33,305 bases of DNA from Cryomorphaceae bacterium (GTDB taxonomy: Bacteria; Bacteroidota; Bacteroidia; Flavobacteriales; Flavobacteriaceae): positions 1-33,305 of the forward strand of contig QOPV01000014.1 of assembly GCA_003331265.1 (NCBI GenBank), written 5' to 3'. Positions 33,287 through 33,305 of the stretch are shown piece by piece. Under the pieces are notes generated by a model that made no database searches, was not told the DNA's origin, and was given only the letters and a program-made list of their open reading frames with translations. Numbering within the stretch: the stretch's first letter is position 1; each line of letters begins with the position of its first letter. The translations under genes and the position numbers were made by a program.

Positions 33287-33305
33287 CATTTTATCTATCT
33301 TAGTT

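Overview
The window looks like a chromosomal segment from an AT-rich, probably marine, member of Bacteroidota (Flavobacteriia/Flavobacteriaceae). The reasons are: short Lys-rich lipoprotein signals; a TonB-dependent receptor with a carboxypeptidase-regulatory-like N-terminal domain; S1 sulfatases; a GMC/gluconate-dehydrogenase-subunit-3 pair; Tat-exported Gfo/Idh proteins; an absence of Shine-Dalgarno sequences; and Bacteroidota-type promoters (TTTG-N19-TAnnTTTG) in front of tRNAs. No plasmid, phage, IS or CRISPR machinery is visible.

Layout. (1) 1-3899, minus: the N-terminal 1299 residues of a giant secreted protein with cadherin-like domains, a seven-repeat propeller and one inserted module; its 3' end is outside the window. 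(2) 3955-8321, minus: a tight glycerol operon, glpK-glpD-glpF plus a TIP30-like SDR. (3) 8416-10867, minus: a b561-like membrane protein, YceI and a sulfatase. (4) 10940-14692, minus: a glucose/alcohol dehydrogenase pair (Fe-S GMC catalytic subunit and small subunit) with a Tat-dependent Gfo/Idh oxidoreductase upstream. (5) 14903-16635, plus: a coupled DoxX-like and YbjT-like pair. (6) 16721-18163: a tRNA-Arg locus interrupted by about 1.3 kb that carries a secreted esterase-like hydrolase and a tRNA-Ala with a poor acceptor stem. The segment ends in an exact 21-bp copy of the tRNA-Arg 3' end and a second terminator. (7) 18203-20643: a Rieske oxygenase divergent from an amino-acid permease. 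(8) 20678-26141, minus: a putative copper/metal-handling operon made of two lipoproteins, a DUF3089 hydrolase, a TonB receptor, two CxxC/CC heavy-metal-domain proteins and a Met-rich lipoprotein. (9) 26242-31084: housekeeping genes (acyltransferase, Nudix, cyclophilin, OxyR, a DUF4442 protein, TrxB). (10) 31230-33286: two tRNA-Pro genes on the plus strand flanking a minus-strand lipoprotein sulfatase.

The genes suggest an organism that takes up and oxidises algal or polysaccharide-derived substrates at the cell surface (sulfatases, esterase, GMC/Gfo-Idh enzymes, TonB receptor). It also catabolises glycerol and has thiol/peroxide control through OxyR and TrxB. The most unusual items are the interrupted tRNA-Arg locus, the metal operon whose three core proteins all carry adjacent-cysteine motifs, the giant propeller/cadherin protein with a nested module, and a divergent gene pair that shares an ATGCAT start.
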